Part shown: positions 32,183 to 43,898 of the stretch, one piece after another
Layout of the letters: every line of letters starts with the position of its first letter
How positions within the stretch are numbered: the first letter of the stretch is position 1
Assembly: GCF_037893015.1 (NCBI RefSeq)
Contig: NC_133661.1
Location: forward strand, 245,035,503 to 245,099,502
Direction: 5' to 3'
Origin: Macrotis lagotis
Lineage: Eukaryota; Chordata; Mammalia; Peramelemorphia; Peramelidae
DNA: 64,000 nucleotides
Program-made: the position numbers and the translations under genes
The notes under the pieces: model-generated
The model's database searches: none
The model's input: only the letters and a program-made list of their open reading frames with translations
Told to the model about the DNA's origin: nothing

Positions 32183-34388
32183 AAGCTAGAAAGAGAAATA
32201 CTATTCAAAGTAACCTCAGACAATATAAAATATTTGGGAGTCTATTTGCCAAGACAGACTCAGAATCTTTTTGAAAACAATTATAAAACACTTCTCACAC
32301 AAATTAAATCAGATTTAAATAACTGGGCAAATATCAACTGCTCATGGATAGGTAGAGCTAATATAATAAAATGACAATTCTACCAAAACTAAACTATCTG
32401 TTTAGTGCCCTACCAATCAAAATTCCAAAAAATTCCTTTAACAAGTTAGAAAAAATTGTAAGTAAATTCATATGGAGAAATAAAAAGTCAAGAATTGCCA
32501 GGAGGTTAATGAAAAAAAGTGCAAAAGAAGGTGGCTTAGCACTACCTGATCTAAAATTATATTATAGAGCATCAGTCATCAAAACTGTTTGGTATTGGCT
32601 AAGAAACAGAGTAGTGGACCGGTAGAACAGACTAGCTATAAAAGCAGGAGATAATTATAGTGATCTGCTGTTTGATAAACCCAAAGAGTCCGGCCATTGG
32701 GATAAAAACTCCTGCTTTGATAAAAATTGCTGGGATATCGGAAGTTAGTATGGAAGAAACTTAGATTACACCAAAACCTCACACCCTTTACCAAGATAAG
32801 ATCCAAATGGTTACAGGACATAGACATAAAAGCAATACTATAAGCAAATTAGAAGATCAAGGACTAGTCTACCTATCAGATCTATGGAAAGGGGAGCAGT
32901 TTATGACTAAGGAAGAGTTGGAGAACATCACCAAAAACCAATTAGATGATTTCGATATATTAAATTAAAAAGCTTTTGCACAGATAAAACCAATGTAATC
33001 AAGATCAAAAGAAAAGTAGTAAATTGGGAAACAATCTTTACAACTAATGATTCTGACAAAGGACTCATTTCTAAAATATACAGAGAATTGAGTCATATTT
33101 TTAAAACAAAAAGCCATTCCCCAATTGACAAATGGTCAAAGGATATGCAAAGGCAATTTACAGATGAGGAGATCAAAGTAATCCATAGCCATATGAAAAA
33201 ATGCTCTAAATCATTAATTATTAGAGAAATGCAAATTAAAGCTTCTCTGAGTTACCACCTCACGCCTCAGAGATTGACCAATGTGACCAGGAAGGATGGT
33301 GATCATTGTTGGAAGGGTTGTGGGAAATCTGGGACACTATTACACTGTTGATGGAGCTGTGAACTCATCCAAACTTTCTGGAGAGCTATTTGGTACTATG
33401 CCCAAAGGGCAACAAAAAATGTGCATACCCTTTGACCCAGCAATACTACTACTGGGTCTATACCCTGAAAAGATGAAGAAAAAGGGTAAAAACATTACTT
33501 GTACAAAAATATTTATAGCAGCCCTGTTTGTGGTGGCAAAAAATTGGAAATCAAGTAAATGTCCTTCAATTGGGGAATGGCTTAGCAAACTGTGGTATAT
33601 GTATGTCATGGAACACTATTGTTCTATTAGAAACCAGGAGGAACGGGATTTCAGGGAAACCTGGAAGGATTTGCATGAACTGATGCTGAGTGACATGAGC
33701 AGAACCAGAAAAACACTGTACACCCTAACAGCAACATGGGAGTGATGTTCAACCTTGAAGGACTTGCTCATTCCATCAGTGCAACAATCGGGAACAATAT
33801 TGGGCTGTCTGCAAAGGAGAGTGCCATCTATATCCAGATAAGGAGCTGTGGAGTTTGAACAAAGTGCAAGGACTATTCCCTTTAATTTAGGAAAAAACAG
33901 ATATCTTATTGTCTGATCTTGTTACCTCTTAGACTTCTCTACTTTAAGGATATGATTTCTCTCTCATCACACCCAATTTGGATCAAAGTACAACATGGAA
34001 ACAAAGTAAAGACTGACAGAGTGCTTTCCATGGTGGCGGGGGGAAGCAAGATTGAGGGGGAAATTGTAAAACTCAGATAATATCTTTAATAAAAATAAAT
34101 TTTAAAAAATTTAAAAAAAAGAAATAAAAGGGGAAAAAAGTTTCAAAAAAAAAAAGAAAGTTTATGAATTAGCCAAATCCAAATAGGAATTGTCTCAGGT
34201 CATATTTCAACTCAAGCCTACCTGACTCTCTAGTATTCCATAGTTTAAAATAACTTTATAAAAAACATTTAATTCTCAAAACATCACTGTGAAGTTGTTC
34301 CAAAAAAAAAAAAAAATTTGAGAAAGTGACTTTACCAAAGTTACATAAAAAGGATTTGAACTTGGGTTTTTATTGAAAATCTAAATGG

Positions 34389-34548
34389 GGGTGGCTAGGT
34401 GGCTAGTGGATAAAGCACCTGCCTTGGAGTCAGGAGTACCTGGGTTCAAATCCAGTCTCAGACACTTAATAATTACCTAGCTGTGTGGCCTTGAGGGAGC
34501 CACTTAACCCCATTTGCCTTGCAAAAACCTAAAAAAGGAAAAAAAAAA
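34389..34548 (+). repeat. WSINE1-type SINE with 14 bp target duplication
   Basis: Flanked by gaaaatctaaatgg at 34375-34388 and 34549-34562. Nearly full length (gtggctaggtggctagtgg head). The perfect duplication points to a fairly recent insertion. Confidence 0.95.
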
Positions 34549-34562
34549 GAAAATCTAAATGG

Positions 34563-35384
34563 AATGTGTAGTTCAGGGTGGAATGGACCTACATTATAAG
34601 AAGAGCTGTTCTATGATAAAGGGACAAAAAAACAAAAATAAAGCAGTTGTTGCCAAAATAGAGGTTCCTATATACTATTGAGAAGAAAAAGCATGAAGAA
34701 AGAAAATTAAATATAATGTAATTACAAGAAGAGCAATAGCTAATTAGGGGATCGCTTTGGGATTTTGTAGAAGCCACTTCTGAATGGATCTCTGAAGGAA
34801 TCTAGGATTCCAGAAGACAGGGGATAGAATCAATAAGACAATGCTTCAAATAAAAGAGATTTCAAGATCCACAGAGATGAGTTAAGTGCTTTGGGTAGCT
34901 CAGTGGGTAAAGTCAGTTAGACCAATGTTGGAAAGACAGGAAGCGTCAAAATTTGAATTGTTTAACTGATTTTTTTTGTTTTGGTTTTAAATCAAACTTT
35001 GAAATTTATTTAATCCTTGATGCAAAAAAAAAAAAAGAGCCAGTGGAACTTTTTGAACAATTTAAGTGCTTCGTGAATGAATTTGTCCACTAAGTAGAAG
35101 ATGGATGACAAAAGGACAGGACCAAATTAAGAGGACCTTACAATAGTGCAAGGAAGATATGATGGGATTTTTGTAAGTAAAAAGAAAAACAATGATCTGA
35201 AATGTAATGTGGAGTTAAAATTGGGCTGAAGAAAAAAGAATTCACTTCATATAGTATTCTGAATTTTTAAACTCAGGTCTGCCAGAAAAACAATTTATTT
35301 AATATAAAACTCAACTATATCCAAGTTATTTCTAGTTTAGAGATATAACCATTTTGGGTTAACATCAATGATTTCTCAAAGTTT
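34563..35384. other. Non-coding, possibly an old dispersed repeat
   Basis: Parts (about 34740-35180: ggatctctgaaggaatctagg ... aggaccttacaatagtgcaagg) have repeat-like texture but I cannot name a family. No gene. Confidence 0.4.
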
Positions 35385-35600
35385 TATTATGTTCTTCAGT
35401 CATGTCAGTCATCTCCAACTCTTCATGACTCCTTTTGGGATATCATTTGGCCAAGATACTTACATGGTTTGACATTTTCTTTTCCAGCTGGCTTTACAAA
35501 TGAGCTAACTGAAACAAACAAGGTTAAGAAACTTAACCAAGTTCAAATAGCAAGGAAGTGACTTAAGTCACATTTGAACTCCATTCATCCAGAAACAATA
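35385..35600 (-). repeat. SINE with RTE-like tail, reverse
   Basis: ttcttcagtcatgtcagtcatc, atgactccttttgggatatc, ggccaagatacttacatgg and ttcttttccagctggc precede a reversed SINE head region. This is the reverse of the RTE-tailed type also seen at 8726-8955. Confidence 0.8.
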
Positions 35601-35823
35601 CCACAAAGAAATGAATAGGGCTCTCTAAAAATACCTCATTCTAGATTCTAGCCAAATATTGTTTTAAATTGGGAGAAAATATAAAATGCTAATTTTTTAA
35701 AAAAGGAATCTAATCAAATACAATTTAATTTAAAAAAAAAACAAAAAGAAATCAGTGATACAAAAACTTCAATGACCTCCAAATTTAGTAATAGGAATAC
35801 TGCTTAAAGGTCAAGTATAGAAA

Positions 35824-35975
35824 GGGCAGCCAGATGGTGCAATAGATAGAGGACCAGAACTGGAATGAAGAGGACCTGAGTTCAAATTTGACCTCACACA
35901 CTTAATAATTACCTAGGTGTGTGACCTCGGGCAAGTAACTTAACCCCACTGCCTTATTTAATTTAAAAAAAAAAG
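35824..35975 (+). repeat. WSINE1-type SINE, diverged
   Basis: gggcagccagatggtgcaatag head, core tacctaggtgtgtgacctcgg and a poly(A) tail. Moderately diverged. Confidence 0.85.
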
Positions 35976-36273
35976 AGCAAAGATCCCAGGTATGCTGTTA
36001 TAGGTGACTGAGCACTCCCAATTCAGCTCTCCAATTGCTAATCTGTGACCCACAAAAGGGAGAGCTTTAGCTTAATTCATGGTTCTCCTTCCATTTGGTG
36101 CCTACAGGCAATAATCTCATACAAATTTACAAAAAATTTGACTACTAATCTTTATAATAATTGACTCTTTGCAAATGACTGATAAGAATAGTTTAAGTAT
36201 GATGTCCAAAGGCAGATCAAAAACTATGAAGTGATTAAGAAGGAAACAAGAGCCAGAGTTTTCTATAGATTAT

Positions 36274-36360
36274 GTACATAAACTATAGAAAAGTTTAAGT
36301 ACATAAACTTCAGAAAAGTTTATGTACATAAAACATAGAAAAGTTTATGTACATAAAACT
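36274..36360. repeat. 25 bp tandem repeat, about 3.5 units
   Basis: Units start with gtacataaa at 36274, 36299, 36324 and 36349, each continuing with a variant of catagaaaagtttat. Period is exactly 25 bp with few substitutions. No known function. Confidence 0.9.
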
Positions 36361-36439
36361 GTTAAAGTAGTTTGATCATATTGCTATTTACAGTAGTTTA
36401 ATTGTAATAGTTCATAGGAGGCTATGAAAGAAATATAAA

Positions 36440-36735
36440 ACTTTAAAGATTCCTTGAAGGATGGAGATCTGAGAAAATGCTATTTGTCTTTCCATCTTGA
36501 ATAAGGCCATATTATCAGAAAGATGAAATCATGACAAGCACATGAGTTGGATTTGAGTAAAGGGGAGCTGTGCTAAGCCACCAGTCTCACTTGCTCCAGA
36601 GTCCTCTGGATCTAAGGGATATATATGACCCTGGTTCTGAAGCAATAACATTACATAAGAATCAAGTGTCTGAGACTGGATTAGAACTCCATCCTCATGT
36701 TTCCTAGTCTGGTTCTCTATTCAGTATACAACCTT
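36440..36735 (-). repeat. Long-tailed tRNA-derived SINE, reverse, nearly complete
   Basis: From left to right: the reversed tail (gtctcacttgctccagagtcc, tggatctaagggatatatatg) then the reversed head (caagtgtctgagactggatt ... ctagtctggttctctattcag). It is the more complete relative of 4830-5031. Confidence 0.65.
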
Positions 36736-37499
36736 GGTTGACCTCTGAAAAAGTATGGAAGGAATCAAATGATAAAAAAAAAATTGTACGAGGGGCAGGA
36801 GAAGGGGCAATCTCATGGAGAAATAAAGAATGTCATATGACCCAAATAGAAAGATTGAACTCTTTTTCTTAGGATAATATGGTAAAAAAACATAATGAGG
36901 GCTTTTAAAGACATAAATTTATAACTAGACTATATTACACTGCCTTTCCAAATAACTTGAAAACAGTAGATGATCAGTTTTAATTTTTGGAAAAAAATTA
37001 GTATCACATTTGAAATAGCCACACAACTGCCGAACTCCAGATTGGATGCTCTTTACAAATATTGAGCACTTCTTTTACTGAATTTGTTTAGTGTGCTCCC
37101 ACATACGGCTTGCATTCTGAGTCCAATATTTCAAACTACATCAAGAGCCCAGAGCTAACTTTTGCCTTTGAGTTAATAGTAAGGTTCTAAATTCCTAATG
37201 AGCAATTAATGAGACTTTTCTTTATTAATATCAAGATCAGGGCACAACCTCAAAAATACATGGCAAAATAAAAAGCTCTAGTAAATCCTCTTCATCTTTA
37301 CCCACTAGGCAGAAACATAAAAATTTAAGAGGCAAAATTTTCAAAAGTACCCAATTTTTATTTTAGTTCAGATTAGTGTAATGGACTTTGAATAAAAAAA
37401 AGATGACATACTTGATTCGATGCAATGAGATGAAAATTTTTAAACATGATCAAAGGAATGTTTTACTTTATTCATATTAGTGACATTATTTGAAAAATG
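36736..37499. other. Non-coding stretch, nothing recognised
   Basis: AT-rich, no gene or repeat named. Confidence 0.45.
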
Positions 37500-37612
37500 G
37501 GGGGCAACTAGATATATAATAGAGCACCAGACCTGGAATCAGGAAATTCAAATCTGATCTCAGACATTAGCTATGTAACTTTGGGCAATTCACCTACTCC
37601 CAATTGTTTCAA
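37500..37612 (+). repeat. SINE relic, sense
   Basis: gggcaactagatatataatag head, gagcaccagacctggaatcag and gctatgtaactttgggcaatt. The head is shortened and the rest diverged. Confidence 0.75.
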
Positions 37613-39089
37613 AAGATAAGAAAGGGGAGGGGAAGAGTTGTTAATAAGGGAGAAGGATATACTCCATAGATGAAAAGTGACATAATAAATATTTATTAAC
37701 TAATGATAAACCTTTAAAGAAACTATATTTGGATAACTTCTGTTTCAAAGACATTCTTAATAGACAATACTTGATGCCTGTGTAGCAGTGACTCTAAAAC
37801 ATAACTTTGGGAAAAGACTGTTTTACCCTCAGTCTTCTTCCCTGAAGTGAATATTTGGAGAAATGTGATCTCAGCAACTATTAAGTAACAAGTTTGGGGA
37901 GGAATTGGGTTGAATACTGGTGATACCAACAGAGGTAAACTCAATGAAAAAAAGACCTCATAATTTAAATGGGAGAGACAAATATACCCAAAATAAGATA
38001 GACAGCATAAAATAAGAAAGTGATTAAAGGAGGGAAGGCACTAGGAATACAGTTAGTGAAGGCTTCCTCAAGGGTGAAATTTAGTTGGAACTTACAAGAA
38101 AGTCAAGTATGCCAGTGGGAATACTAAAGGGGAAGAATCTCAGATATGAATGACAGAGAGAGAAAGGTCAGGGAAAAAGAAATGAAAATGTATTGTTTAG
38201 AAAACAAGAAAGAGGCTTATAGCACTGCTTCAGAGCATTTATCAAGGAGAAAGATGTAAAAATGATGGAAAGATAAGGGGGAATGAGTTTGTATTTGATA
38301 TTAGAAGGTCAAATGCATTGCCTTGCACTATTGTTAAAAAAAAAATTTATAAAAGTGACAAATTGATTTACAAAGAAAATAAGCATGATTAGACAAAATG
38401 CCAAGTTAAACAATAAAGAAATGTTATCTCAATGAGTCAACAGGGCAATAGGATAACTCATTTCAAAGACATTTACACTTCTGTTTTGCCCCATTCTGAT
38501 TAAACCACTTCTGTCTAACAGGCAACATATTATTTTAGATATAATATATAGGAAAAAAACTAAAAAAGGCAAGTTTAGAAACAGGGAATTAAGATGGTGA
38601 ATAGTTTGGACATGCCATCAAGCACTGATTGATGGACCTAGAAATGTTTAACATGACAAGAAAATTTTAAAAGTATTTGCAAAGATGTCATACTGAAAGA
38701 TCAAAATTGTTCTCCTTAGCTCCATAAGCCTCTGGAGAGTGAAATTTCTGAAGGATAGATAACAGCTAGATGTACAGAAAAAACTTCTTCCTGTAAACAA
38801 AGTTTCCCATCCCTGGGGGTGGTGACCCACTGGCTGAGATGGTGTAATGAGAAGCCCTTTTCATATAGAATGGTTAGTGCTATGGATATCCACATACATG
38901 GAAAACCAAAATACAGGTACAGAATGGAGATGATGACCTCTGAAAAAGCTTAAAACTTCAAGTACTGATAATTTGGATTAATTAAACCACTTACACAACA
39001 AAGTACTGAGGTCTCCCTAGCCAACCCTATCATCTCAGCTCTCATCAACCCAAATAATCATGGCCCAGATCAAGTAATGTTCCTACTAG
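37613..39089. other. Non-coding stretch, unnamed
   Basis: 1.5 kb without a supported gene. The part at about 37980-38300 (gtgattaaaggagggaaggc ... gaaggcttcctcaagggtg) resembles old dispersed repeats. Confidence 0.4.
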
Positions 39090-39301
39090 CAAGGACTAAT
39101 ATTTATATAGCACACACTATTTACAAAGCTAGACACTATAAGGAGTTTAAAAATGTCATTACCATGTAGCTTTGCAATGATGTTTTGAGGTAGGTGAAAT
39201 TATCTGTATTTTATACTTCACTAAACTGAAGGAACCAGAGGTTAAGTGATCTACCCAAGGTGACACAGATACTAAGAGTCGTTTTGATCTCAGGACTTCC
39301 T
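39090..39301 (-). repeat. MIR-type SINE, reverse, interrupted by the VRTN retrocopy
   Basis: atttatatagcacacactatt, gcaatgatgttttgaggtagg, agaggttaagtgatctacccaag and ctcaggacttcct are a reverse MIR. Its continuation (ttccactgtaccctctagctgcc) lies at about 42694-42716, after the retrocopy, so the retrocopy landed inside it. Confidence 0.8.
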
Positions 39302-39315
39302 AAAGATAGATTAAG
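39302..39315 (+). repeat. Target-site duplication of VRTN retrocopy, left
   Basis: aaagatagattaag, identical to 42674-42687 directly after the poly(A). Confidence 0.9.
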
Positions 39316-39502
39316 GAGTGTAAAATGGCTCACTCCAGATTTGAAACCAGATCCAGTGTGAATATGTTGCCCAGCTGGAGAAGCCAGACCTGGTGGGATT
39401 CCCGCCCTGGGATTTAAATGTCCAAGGTTGTTAAGTTCAGAGTGAGAAAGTGGACACTGGGACCAGGTCAAAGGAGCCCCAGAAGGGCTTCAGACTACAA
39501 GA

Positions 39503-41560
39503 ATGATCTCATGGACCCATCTGGTGCAGAGTGTGCTCCAGGAGCTCCAAGAAGCAGCCAAATGCTTTGGCCTAGAGGGCCTGACCAATGCAGCCCTGGA
39601 AGCCAAGAAGACACTGTCTTCCTTATCTTTGCCCAGCTGCCGCAGTGGGGACCAGTTCCAAGGTGAGATGTAGACTAGGTGGCTCTCAGCCTGTATCTAG
39701 AAGATGCCCCTAAGAACATGCTGCCCCTAGCATGCAAAGGGAAGGGGAGTCGTCTCTTTGAAGCAGCCAGTGTGTTGCTGTGGGGTGGGCCTGACCTGAG
39801 CCCAGAGCTCAGGGCCCATACAGTGGTGGAGATGTTGCTGAAGAAACATTACTACCTCAAAGGCATGATTGACTCCAAGGTTATGCTGCAGGCTGTCCGT
39901 TATTCCCTCTGCTCAGAGGAGACACCAGAGATGACCAGCCTTCCCCCTGCCACCCTGGAGGCCATCTTTGATGTGGATGATAAAGCTACCTGCTTCCCTG
40001 ACAACTTTGCCAATGTGTGGCTATGCTCTGGCATCAGTTCTCCAGCACAACATCTATTCCATCTATCCCATGTGGAACCTGAAGATACGACCCTATTTCT
40101 ACCAGCTGAACAGACCCTGCTGCTGTAACCAGCCCCCTTCAACTCTGTACATCATGTGGTCGGGTCAGCTGCTGGCCGGTCAGCTGCTGGCCAGCCAGGT
40201 CTTCAGACCAGAGTATTTCTCTGCGGTGGTGGCATTGGAGGAAGTGGAGGCTGAGGTGGCCAGTCCTCCTCCTCCTCCTCCTCCTCTTCCTCCTCCTCCT
40301 CCTCCTCCTCCTCCTCCTCCTCCTCCTCCGGTCCCCCTAGCAGAGACGCTGGAGCTGCTGAACCAAGATCCTCAGCTCACCTACTCTCATCTCCGAGAGA
40401 GGCACAGAATCACCAAGAGTACCTTTTACCAATGGAAACAACAGTCACATGAACACCGTCAGAAGGCAGCGATGCACTTTGTCACTAAACACTTCCTCCA
40501 GTCATGTTTCCAGCATGGTAAAGTGATACCTTTGCAGCACTTCCGTCAGATATTCCCCGAAATCTCTAAGCCTACTTACTATGCCTGGAAGCATGAGCTT
40601 CAGGGTACCTCGAATGGTGGCCTGAGCAAGGATCTTGGGACACCCCTTGAGATGGAGGAGCTGGAACAGCTGTCAGCAGAGGGGATGAAGAGCTGTCCTT
40701 CATTCCCTGGCCCAATGGGGGCCTTCATGCAGGGAGCAAAGCACTACCTGGAACGCTGCATCTCCATGAACATATTGGTACCCTGCCAATGCTTCAAACG
40801 CAGCTTCCTTGGAATCTCTCAATCTACCTACTATAAGTGGCGCAGGAAGGCTATCAAGGGAAGCCCCAACTTCAAGAATCTACCATCCCTTCCAGGGGGA
40901 AGCCTTCAACCTCCCACTGGGGAAATCTTGCAGCCCAAGAAGGGCATTTCCATCAGGAAGGGGCTGGCTGGAGTACAACCAAGCTCCAGGGGCCTCTTGG
41001 CTCTGAAGTCCTCCCTAGCTAGGTGGCAGAAGCAACTACACCAGGCTGCCAGGAAGCAGGTCCAGAGAAGGCGACTTCCTTTCTGCCGATTTCGCCTTCG
41101 CTACCCCAGCCTGTCATCCAGCTCTTTCTGGTTCTGGAAGGGTATAGCCAAAGGCAGGTCTAACTCTCAAAACAGCTTCTCCCCCTCCCCCAGTAAAAAC
41201 AAAGCAGGGTCATCCTGGGAGGCACAGGGAAGGCAGAGGTGGGAGAAAAGCCTGTGGTGCCAACAGTTCAGAAGGAAGTAGCTCCCAGGGAGGATCACTC
41301 TCTGGAGCCCTATCATGGCACCCTGTCTGGTTATGCTGTAGCAGGGGGTGGTGGCAGTAATAGCAATGGCCAGGTGTTTGTCATGGATGTGATTGCCACA
41401 ACCCAGTTCAAGGACCAAGCTAAACTCTTCTTACGTTTTTGAGTCAAAGACCTTCCCCTCATATAAGGAGTTCAGTGCCCACTTCCCTTTCACAGCACGA
41501 TCAACTTACTACATGTGGAAGCGAGCCCTTCACGATGGCCTCACTCTGGTTGATGCTTAA
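39503..41560 (+). pseudogene. VRTN: Vertnin (VRTN) processed pseudogene
   Basis: VRTN is a nuclear protein linked to vertebral number. Recognised segments in family order: HLVQSVLQELQEA at the start; VALSLYLEDAPKNMLPL and EMTSLPPATLEAIFDVD (39679-40010); IYSIYPMWNLKIRPYF; three repeats of the type STFYQWK, PTYYAWKHEL and STYYKWRRKA (about 40410, 40570 and 40830); the basic block QVQRRRLPFCRFRLRYPSLS; and the C-terminal STYYMWKRALHDGLTLV ending with TAA at 41558-41560. Breaks: TAG at 39676-39678, a frameshift just before it (first frame ends at 39671-39673), a loss of bases near 40018, another shift between about 41235 and 41281, and one in a T-run near 41437. A proline run of about 23 codons (from about 40264) is expanded. 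The longest open piece is 437 codons (39968-41281). It is probably non-functional. Confidence 0.88.
40264..40330 (+). repeat. (CCT)n trinucleotide repeat coding for polyproline
   Basis: About 22 cct/ctc triplets with one ctt interruption, inside the retrocopy. In the VRTN frame it would code for a proline run with one leucine. Likely unstable in length. Confidence 0.93.
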
Positions 41561-42640
41561 GAAGACAGGGAATGGCCCATCCCTGGGGAAGCATGCTAGG
41601 AGAAAAGAGGAAGCTAGCCTGGAGGCTAACTGACTTATCCTATCACTTTACCAGCACCCCTTCAGGCTGGTAGTGATCATCTTCCCTCCACCCCCCCCCC
41701 AAGAGAATATTGGCTCTCTACTTCTTTCCCCCTCTGGCCCTGATACAAAGTCCCAGGAGGCTGCTGGCTGCTTTGCCCATCTCTTAATTGTTGTGGGGAT
41801 ATTATATAACTTTTCTGTTTTGTTATTCTTATTTTTTATTTTCAGCTTCTTTTGACTCTTCTGCAAAGGAGGAGAATGGAACTGGTGGGGAGAGGCCCCC
41901 TGGTGAAGGCAGGGTGGGAGTGAGTTAACTTGACCATGATGGTAGGAAAGGCTTATATTAACTCCACTGCTGCAGATTGAAGGATTTTTTCTATTACTTC
42001 TGTCTTCCAGACTTCCTTGCTCCAGCAGACCCTGTTGTGTGTGAGCAGTGGTGTGTGCTTCCCTAAGGACAGTAGCTTATACAGTATGGGTTTTGGGGCA
42101 GTTGGCTAAGAAGTGCTGAAAGCTGACCCTCTAGAGGCAGTAGGTCCTCTCTAGATTTTTCCCCTCACCACCTTTGCTGAGGTGGAGGTGGGGTGCAGAT
42201 GTTCAAATTAGCCTATCCCATTGGCCATAGTGCTAAATTCTTTCTGGGGTTGGGGGCAGGAATGATGTCCAGCTCAGCCTATCCCATTGATCATGGGAGC
42301 CCCAAACCCTTCCTCAGGGAAGGGTCCCATCCATTCTCCTAGAAGACAGTAAAGTTGGACATCTGCCTTCTTTAACTAGATGTGTTTTCAAGAGATCACA
42401 ACCAGGTTGCCATCCATTGATGCTACAGGTACAATAATACCTTGGGGGTTTGTTCCCCTGACCCTCCCCTTCTCCCTTTCCTCCTTTACCTCAGCAAGGT
42501 CTCCCTGCTCTACCCTGTGCCCACAGCAGAAGGTCAGAGGTGTGGGCTCTTCCAAGAGGTTTGGGACTTCTCCATTGTATGAATGAAGAGTAGTTTGGGA
42601 TGGGTTTGAAATTATTTGTCTGACTGGTGAATTGTAAAGC

Positions 42641-42646
42641 AATAAA
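42641..42646 (+). terminator. Polyadenylation signal AATAAA of the VRTN retrocopy
   Basis: AATAAA located about 20 bp before the poly(A) tract, the usual spacing for the parental mRNA 3' end. Confidence 0.9.
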
Positions 42647-42673
42647 AAGTAGGGGTTTTTGCCTCAAAAAAAA

Positions 42674-42687
42674 AAAGATAGATTAAG
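42674..42687 (+). repeat. Target-site duplication of VRTN retrocopy, right
   Basis: aaagatagattaag, identical to 39302-39315. Its first As merge with the poly(A). Confidence 0.9.
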
Positions 42688-42828
42688 AATTTTTTCCACT
42701 GTACCCTCTAGCTGCCAATAAAAGAATTGTTTAATAAATACTATTATGTGTATGCTAGTTTTGTAAAATATTAGTAATAACCTTTGCCAAATATGAGTTA
42801 CCTCAGTTAAAATAGGAAACCTATTCTT

Positions 42829-42984
42829 GCTTTGTTTTTAGGTTTTTGCAAGGCAAATGGGGTTAAGTGGCTTGCCCAAGGCCACACAGCAATGTAATTA
42901 TTAAATGTCTGAGACCAGAATTGAACCCAGGCACTCCTGACTCCAAGGCCAGTGCTTTATCCACTACAGCCACCTAGCCGCCCC
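42829..42984 (-). repeat. WSINE1-type SINE, reverse, with 16 bp target duplication
   Basis: taggaaacctattctt (42813-42828) and taggaaagctattctt (42985-43000) flank it with one mismatch. Full reversed SINE between them. Confidence 0.95.
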
Positions 42985-43000
42985 TAGGAAAGCTATTCTT

Positions 43001-43429
43001 AAATAATAAGGGTAAATAACTTACACAAATTAACAAAATTAACAAATGGATGGGGTTTTCACCCTTTCCAAAGGTGAGAATACTGGTTTAAGAAAATTTC
43101 TTCCTATGTAACACCTCACCATTTCAACCCACAAGTTCAATAAATATAGTTTCCCAATGTGCCTTTTTAGATCCCACTTGATGAGAGGTTCCTTAAGACT
43201 CATAAATGGATTCTTGGGCATTCCCTCATTCATGACACTATAATAATGATTACATTTTCAAGCACACATTTTTAAATATTTTTATAGTCACATGGTATTA
43301 ATGCTATGTCTCACAAATAGGTTGTCTGATCTCAAATCTATTGAACATTACTGTTCATTATGCCTTTGGAAAAATGCACAACTGAACTTGAAAATACAAG
43401 ATATAAATTAGATTTCATTCAATTATCAT
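43001..43429. other. Non-coding stretch, nothing recognised
   Basis: Between a SINE and an L1. No gene. Likely old sequence of unknown type. Confidence 0.45.
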
Positions 43430-43730
43430 TCCATACATTGTTGGTGGAGTTGAGAACTGCAGCAACCTTTCTGGAGAACAATTAGCAATTACACCCATAT
43501 GGTAAGGAAAATATGCATACCCTTTGATCCAGCAATATCATTATTGGTTCTGTATCCTAATGAAATCATTGAAAAGAGGTACAAATTACACATGTACAAA
43601 AATATTAACAATTTTGGTGGTGAGAAAAAACTGGAAATTAAGGGGTTTCCCTCCAAGTGGGGAATGGCTGAATAAGTCATGGTTTAAGAATGTGATGTCA
43701 TAATATTATTTTGTAAGAAATCAGGAATAA

Positions 43731-43890
43731 GGGGCAGCTAGGTGGCGCAGTGGATAAAGCACCGGCCCTGGAGTCAGGAGTACCTGGGTTCAAATCTGGT
43801 CTCAGACACTTAATAATTACCTAGCTCTGTGGCCTTGGGCAAGCCACTTAACCCCGTTTGCCTTGCAAAAAGAAAAAAGAAAAAAGAAAG
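43731..43890 (+). repeat. WSINE1-type SINE, sense, near consensus
   Basis: Near-perfect gcagctaggtggcgcagtgg head and core. Flanked by caggaata at 43722-43729 and 43891-43898. Tail of aaaag repeats. Confidence 0.95.
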
Positions 43891-43898
43891 CAGGAATA

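Larger units (their letters stand above)
30983..34125 (+). pseudogene. 5'-truncated L1 ORF2 and 3' UTR, split by HAL1-type copy D
   Basis: The ORF2 part before the insertion (30983-31115) and after it (32168 onward) join smoothly across the insert. The frame 32371-32625 reads MTILPKLNYLFSALPIKIPK and ...LALPDLKLYYRASVIKTVWYW, the region after the reverse transcriptase; 33088-33351 and 33296-33745 read the C-terminal domain (LIIREMQIKASLSYHLTPQR; then IFIAALFVVAKNWKSSKCPS). Several frameshifts make it non-functional. The 3' UTR ends in A-rich sequence near 34120. Confidence 0.9.
39316..42673 (+). mobile_element. VRTN: Processed VRTN retrocopy, whole inserted unit
   Basis: The insert runs from a 187 bp 5' UTR-like stretch through the coding region (39503-41560), a 1.1 kb 3' UTR, an AATAAA signal (42641-42646) and a poly(A) tract, and it is bounded by 14 bp direct repeats. 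This is the full signature of L1-mediated reverse transcription of a mature mRNA. It lies inside a MIR. Confidence 0.92.

Noticed and set aside
36274..36360. CRISPR-like array
   Set aside because: The repeats are adjacent without spacers and lie in vertebrate DNA; it is a simple 25 bp tandem repeat.
39968..41281. A functional VRTN-like gene
   Set aside because: The 437-codon piece lacks the N-terminus and C-terminus in frame, a nonsense codon lies upstream, and the locus has all marks of a processed copy.
43731..43810. SINE heads as tRNA genes
   Set aside because: The heads keep A- and B-box-like words but lack a complete cloverleaf with paired acceptor ends; they are tRNA-derived SINEs.
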